From Bradyrhizobium embrapense (GTDB lineage: Bacteria; Pseudomonadota; Alphaproteobacteria; Rhizobiales; Xanthobacteraceae): DNA of 64,000 nucleotides. The stretch covers positions 1,241,949 to 1,305,948 of the forward strand of contig NZ_LFIP02000002.1 in NCBI RefSeq assembly GCF_001189235.2, in the 5' to 3' direction. Shown here in pieces: positions 63,062-64,000 of the stretch. The notes under the pieces were generated by a model, which saw only the letters and a program-made list of their open reading frames with translations, made no database searches and was not told the origin of the DNA. Position 1 is the first letter of the stretch; each line of letters begins with the position of its first letter. Made by a program: the position numbers and the translations under genes.

Positions 63062-64000
63062 TCATCGCCTCGCCAGCAGGCCCTGCGGCCGCAGCGCAAG
63101 CACCACGACCATGATCAGGAAGGTGACGACGATGGCGTAGGTCGGGATGTAGACCGAGCCGAGCTGCTCGGCGAGCCCGATGATGACGGCGCCGAGCGCG
63201 GCCCCCGGAATTGAGCCCATGCCGCCGACGATCACGACGACCAGGGACGCGAGCAGGAAGCGCGTATCCTCGCCCGGCGACAGCGATTGGAAGGTGCCAC
63301 CGACGACGCCGGCGATGCCGGCAAGCCCTGCGCCGAGCGCGAACACCAGCACGAACACGAGCTGGATCCGCACCCCGGTCGCGGCCAGGATGTCGCGGTC
63401 GTCGACCCCAGCGCGCACGATCATGCCGATCCGGGTGCGGTTGAGCGCCAGCCACATCGCGATGCCGATCACGACGGAGGCTGCGAAGATCACCAGCCGC
63501 ACCAGCGGGTACTGCAGATAGACCGGCTCGCCCGATGATTTGATCGCGGTCAGCAACGGCAACTGCACCGGGCCGATCAGCCAGCTCGGGGTCTGGACCT
63601 GGTAGAAGTCGCCGCCGAACACCCACAGCATCAGGTCGGCGAACACGATCGAGAGCCCGATCGTGACCATGGTCTGCCGGAGATCCTGCCCCTCCATCCG
63701 GCGGAACACGGCGAGCTGCAGGATCACGCCGACCAGCGCCACTGCGATGAAGGCGACGATGAAGGAGAGGATCCACGACCCGGTCCAGGTGCTGATCGCG
63801 TAGCCGATATAGCCGCCGAACAAATACAGCGAGCCGTGCGCGAGGTTGACGTTGCGCATCAGGCCGAAGATCAGCGTGAAGCCGCTCGCCACCAGGAAAT
63901 ACAGCCCGCCGAGCGTGATGCCGTTCAGCACGGCGTTGAGGAACAAGCGCTTGCGGCCGATCGCGGCTTCCAGCCCCGGCGGCCAGATCGCGAACACCAG
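63062..64000 (-). CDS. livH: LivH-type ABC transporter permease, start may lie outside window
   Basis: At least 311 residues are visible with typical LivH motifs: LNAVLNGITLGGLYFLVASG, FTLIFGLMRNVNLAHGSLYL, AATGVRIQLVFVLVFALGAG and VVVIVGGMGSIPGAALGAV. A GTG at 63997 could start the protein, but the frame stays open to the window edge. The residues before LFLNAVLNG are unusual, so the true start may be beyond base 64000. The associated periplasmic binding-protein gene is not seen here and may be further upstream. Confidence 0.88.
   Translation of the reverse strand: MVFAIWPPGLEAAIGRKRLFLNAVLNGITLGGLYFLVASGFTLIFGLMRNVNLAHGSLYLFGGYIGYAISTWTGSWILSFIVAFIAVALVGVILQLAVFRRMEGQDLRQTMVTIGLSIVFADLMLWVFGGDFYQVQTPSWLIGPVQLPLLTAIKSSGEPVYLQYPLVRLVIFAASVVIGIAMWLALNRTRIGMIVRAGVDDRDILAATGVRIQLVFVLVFALGAGLAGIAGVVGGTFQSLSPGEDTRFLLASLVVVIVGGMGSIPGAALGAVIIGLAEQLGSVYIPTYAIVVTFLIMVVVLALRPQGLLARR

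Overview
The window is GC-rich, densely coding chromosomal DNA. It carries many ABC uptake systems, phenylacetate genes, a ROK-controlled sugar locus, a very large filamentous-haemagglutinin-type exoprotein and characteristic intergenic palindromic repeats. Together these suggest a soil or root-associated alphaproteobacterium of the Bradyrhizobium/Rhodopseudomonas kind. That is an inference from gene content and sequence style. I saw no rRNA, tRNA, CRISPR array, phage or intact insertion sequence.

Layout. (1) 1-10.5 kb: the 3' part of a giant two-partner-secretion-type exoprotein, followed by an ECF sigma factor. (2) 10.5-21 kb: two ribose/fructose-type sugar ABC transporters on the minus strand (one with an OprB-like porin), a divergent ROK repressor and a xylose-dehydrogenase-like SDR; this is an aldose uptake and oxidation locus. 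(3) 21-25.1 kb: a TetR regulator and paaG-paaZ (ring opening in phenylacetate degradation), with a palindromic operator placed between the -35 and -10 of the paaG promoter. (4) 25.4-31.5 kb: an AraC regulator, then two transcription units (cupin, methyltransferase, exported and DUF4424 proteins; and a lone Liv-type binding protein) that share an almost identical promoter architecture. (5) 31.7-44 kb: mixed single genes and pairs: membrane protein, hydrolase, methyltransferase, TetR/YdhR pair, aldo-keto reductase with a fuconolactonase-like hydrolase, tex, GST/HxlR pair, Gly/His-rich exported protein and an OmpR-type two-component system. (6) 44.2-64 kb: eighteen consecutive minus-strand genes with overlaps or very short gaps, apparently one catabolic operon.

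The 44-64 kb operon is the most unusual part. In transcription order it encodes a branched-chain-amino-acid-type ABC transporter (livH, livM, livG), a LivF ATPase fused to a Tm-1-like UPF0261 domain, a PEP-hydrolase-like TIM barrel (the usual partner of UPF0261), a 963-residue flotillin with an 11-residue-periodic helical repeat, two SRPBCC proteins of the CoxG kind, a molybdenum hydroxylase (FAD, 2Fe-2S and a large subunit split into two genes), MoxR and VWA proteins of the CoxD/CoxE kind, an amidohydrolase, a metallo-beta-lactamase-fold lactonase, an SMP-30/isochorismatase fusion lacking the usual catalytic cysteine, and an azoreductase-like flavoprotein. My reading is uptake, molybdenum-dependent hydroxylation and hydrolytic ring opening of an unidentified, probably cyclic, substrate, perhaps organised at the membrane by the flotillin. 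The substrate cannot be read from the sequence.
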